Source: Microbacteriaceae bacterium
Lineage (GTDB): Bacteria; Actinomycetota; Actinomycetes; Actinomycetales; Microbacteriaceae
Reading direction: 5' to 3'
Assembly (NCBI GenBank): GCA_030840185.1
Contig: JAUZFY010000004.1
Coordinates: 1-6,357, forward strand
DNA: 6,357 nt
The notes below the pieces were generated by a model, which ran no database searches, had not been told where the DNA came from, and worked only from the letters and a program-made list of their open reading frames with translations. The first letter of the stretch is position 1; the number at the start of each line of letters is the position of its first letter. Positions 6,221-6,357 of the stretch are shown here, one piece after another. Position numbers and translations under genes: made by a program.

Positions 6221-6234
6221 CCCGCCGCTAAGCT
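6206..6234 (+). promoter_or_regulatory. Predicted groES promoter embedded in CIRCE
   Basis: TTGCAC (6206-6211) and TAAGCT (6229-6234, fits TANNNT) are separated by 17 nt, predicting a start near 6241 and a 5' leader of about 60 nt. The -35 box lies wholly in the CIRCE spacer and the right CIRCE arm fills the promoter spacer, so HrcA binding would exclude RNA polymerase. A competing -35, TTGGCA at 6194, has no good -10 at the right distance. Confidence 0.55.
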
Positions 6235-6238
6235 ACAT

Positions 6239-6265
6239 CTGGCACTCTCGTCACGAGGCTGCTAA
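6239..6265. promoter_or_regulatory. Second, degenerate CIRCE-like operator
   Basis: CTGGCACTC (6239-6247), nine bases, then GGCTGCTAA (6257-6265) match the CIRCE arms at 7 of 9 positions each with the exact 9-nt spacing. The core GCACTC and TGCTAA parts are intact. Its centre lies 45 bp downstream of the first CIRCE, around the predicted groES transcription start. It is likely a weaker HrcA site; binding is inferred, not shown. Confidence 0.55.
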
Positions 6266-6288
6266 CCCAAGATTTCTAAGTCTTCAAG

Positions 6289-6295
6289 AAAGAGG
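6289..6295 (+). promoter_or_regulatory. Ribosome-binding site of groES
   Basis: AAAGAGG lies 6 nt before GTG 6302 and resembles AAAGGAGG lacking one G. It supports GTG 6302 as start, giving the conserved N-terminus MSVSIKPLEDRIVIK. Confidence 0.65.
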
Positions 6296-6301
6296 TCAAC
6301 C

Positions 6302-6357
6302 GTGTCGGTCTCCATCAAGCCGCTCGAGGATCGCATTGTCATCAAGCAGGTCGAGGC
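6302..6357 (+). CDS. groES: Co-chaperonin GroES (Cpn10), N-terminal part only
   Basis: GroES is the heptameric lid of the GroEL folding chamber in the cytosol. The window holds only 18 complete codons and two bases of the next: MSVSIKPLEDRIVIKQVE, the characteristic start (xVxIKPLxDRxxVK) of the protein. GTG 6302 is preceded by AAAGAGG at good spacing. The upstream CIRCE and the position downstream of tsaD fit the known actinobacterial arrangement, where groEL commonly follows, presumably beyond the right edge here. HrcA control is strongly indicated. The short fragment is recognisable only because the motif is so conserved and the operator is present. Confidence 0.93.
   Translation, partial: MSVSIKPLEDRIVIKQVE

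Noticed and set aside
1..6357. Mobile elements, CRISPR arrays, tRNA or rRNA genes, or a new defence system.
   Set aside because: Genes are packed housekeeping genes in a conserved actinobacterial order, with uniform base composition by eye and no repeat arrays, integrase or transposase motifs.

Overview
The window is a housekeeping segment of a high-GC actinobacterial chromosome, most likely from the family Microbacteriaceae or a close relative. The support is the strong G/C preference at third codon positions, GTG starts, tightly overlapping genes, HrcA/CIRCE control of groES, and the order alr-tsaE-tsaB-rimI-tsaD-(...)-groES. That order is known from actinobacteria such as Mycobacterium tuberculosis (Rv3423c down to Rv3418c). 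I cannot name the genus from sequence alone.

Layout. Bases 1-414 are the 3' end of glmS (UDP-GlcNAc precursor synthesis). It is followed at once by acpS (421-792, holo-ACP synthase) and alr (789-1898, alanine racemase). Then comes a compact block tsaE-tsaB-rimI-tsaD (1882-4578), holding three of the four bacterial proteins for tRNA t6A37 formation plus an N-terminal acetyltransferase. All seven genes read rightward. Neighbours are separated by 6 nt or overlap by 1, 4 or 17 nt, so this looks like one translationally coupled operon. After tsaD, a 97-nt gap carries a good sigma70-type promoter for a small DUF4190-type membrane protein (4676-4969). Convergent with it, only 11 nt away, is a leftward gene for a class I SAM-dependent methyltransferase with a THUMP-like C-terminus (6177-4981). 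It is divergent from groES, whose first 18 codons close the window (6302-6357).

The most informative non-coding part is the 124-nt divergent region 6178-6301. It contains a near-perfect CIRCE (HrcA operator, 6194-6220), a groES promoter whose -35 lies in the CIRCE spacer, and a second, degenerate CIRCE with identical 9-nt spacing (6239-6265). It also has a leftward TANNNT -10 box ending exactly 7 nt before the methyltransferase ATG. This suggests the methyltransferase mRNA is leaderless and that the main CIRCE covers its -35 region too, so HrcA could repress both divergent genes.

Functionally the genes serve cell-wall precursor supply (glmS, alr), acyl-carrier activation (acpS), translation fidelity (tsaE/B/D), protein acetylation (rimI) and protein folding (groES). 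I found no mobile element, CRISPR array, tRNA or rRNA. I see no wholly new system; the main new suggestion is a heat-shock-linked methyltransferase.
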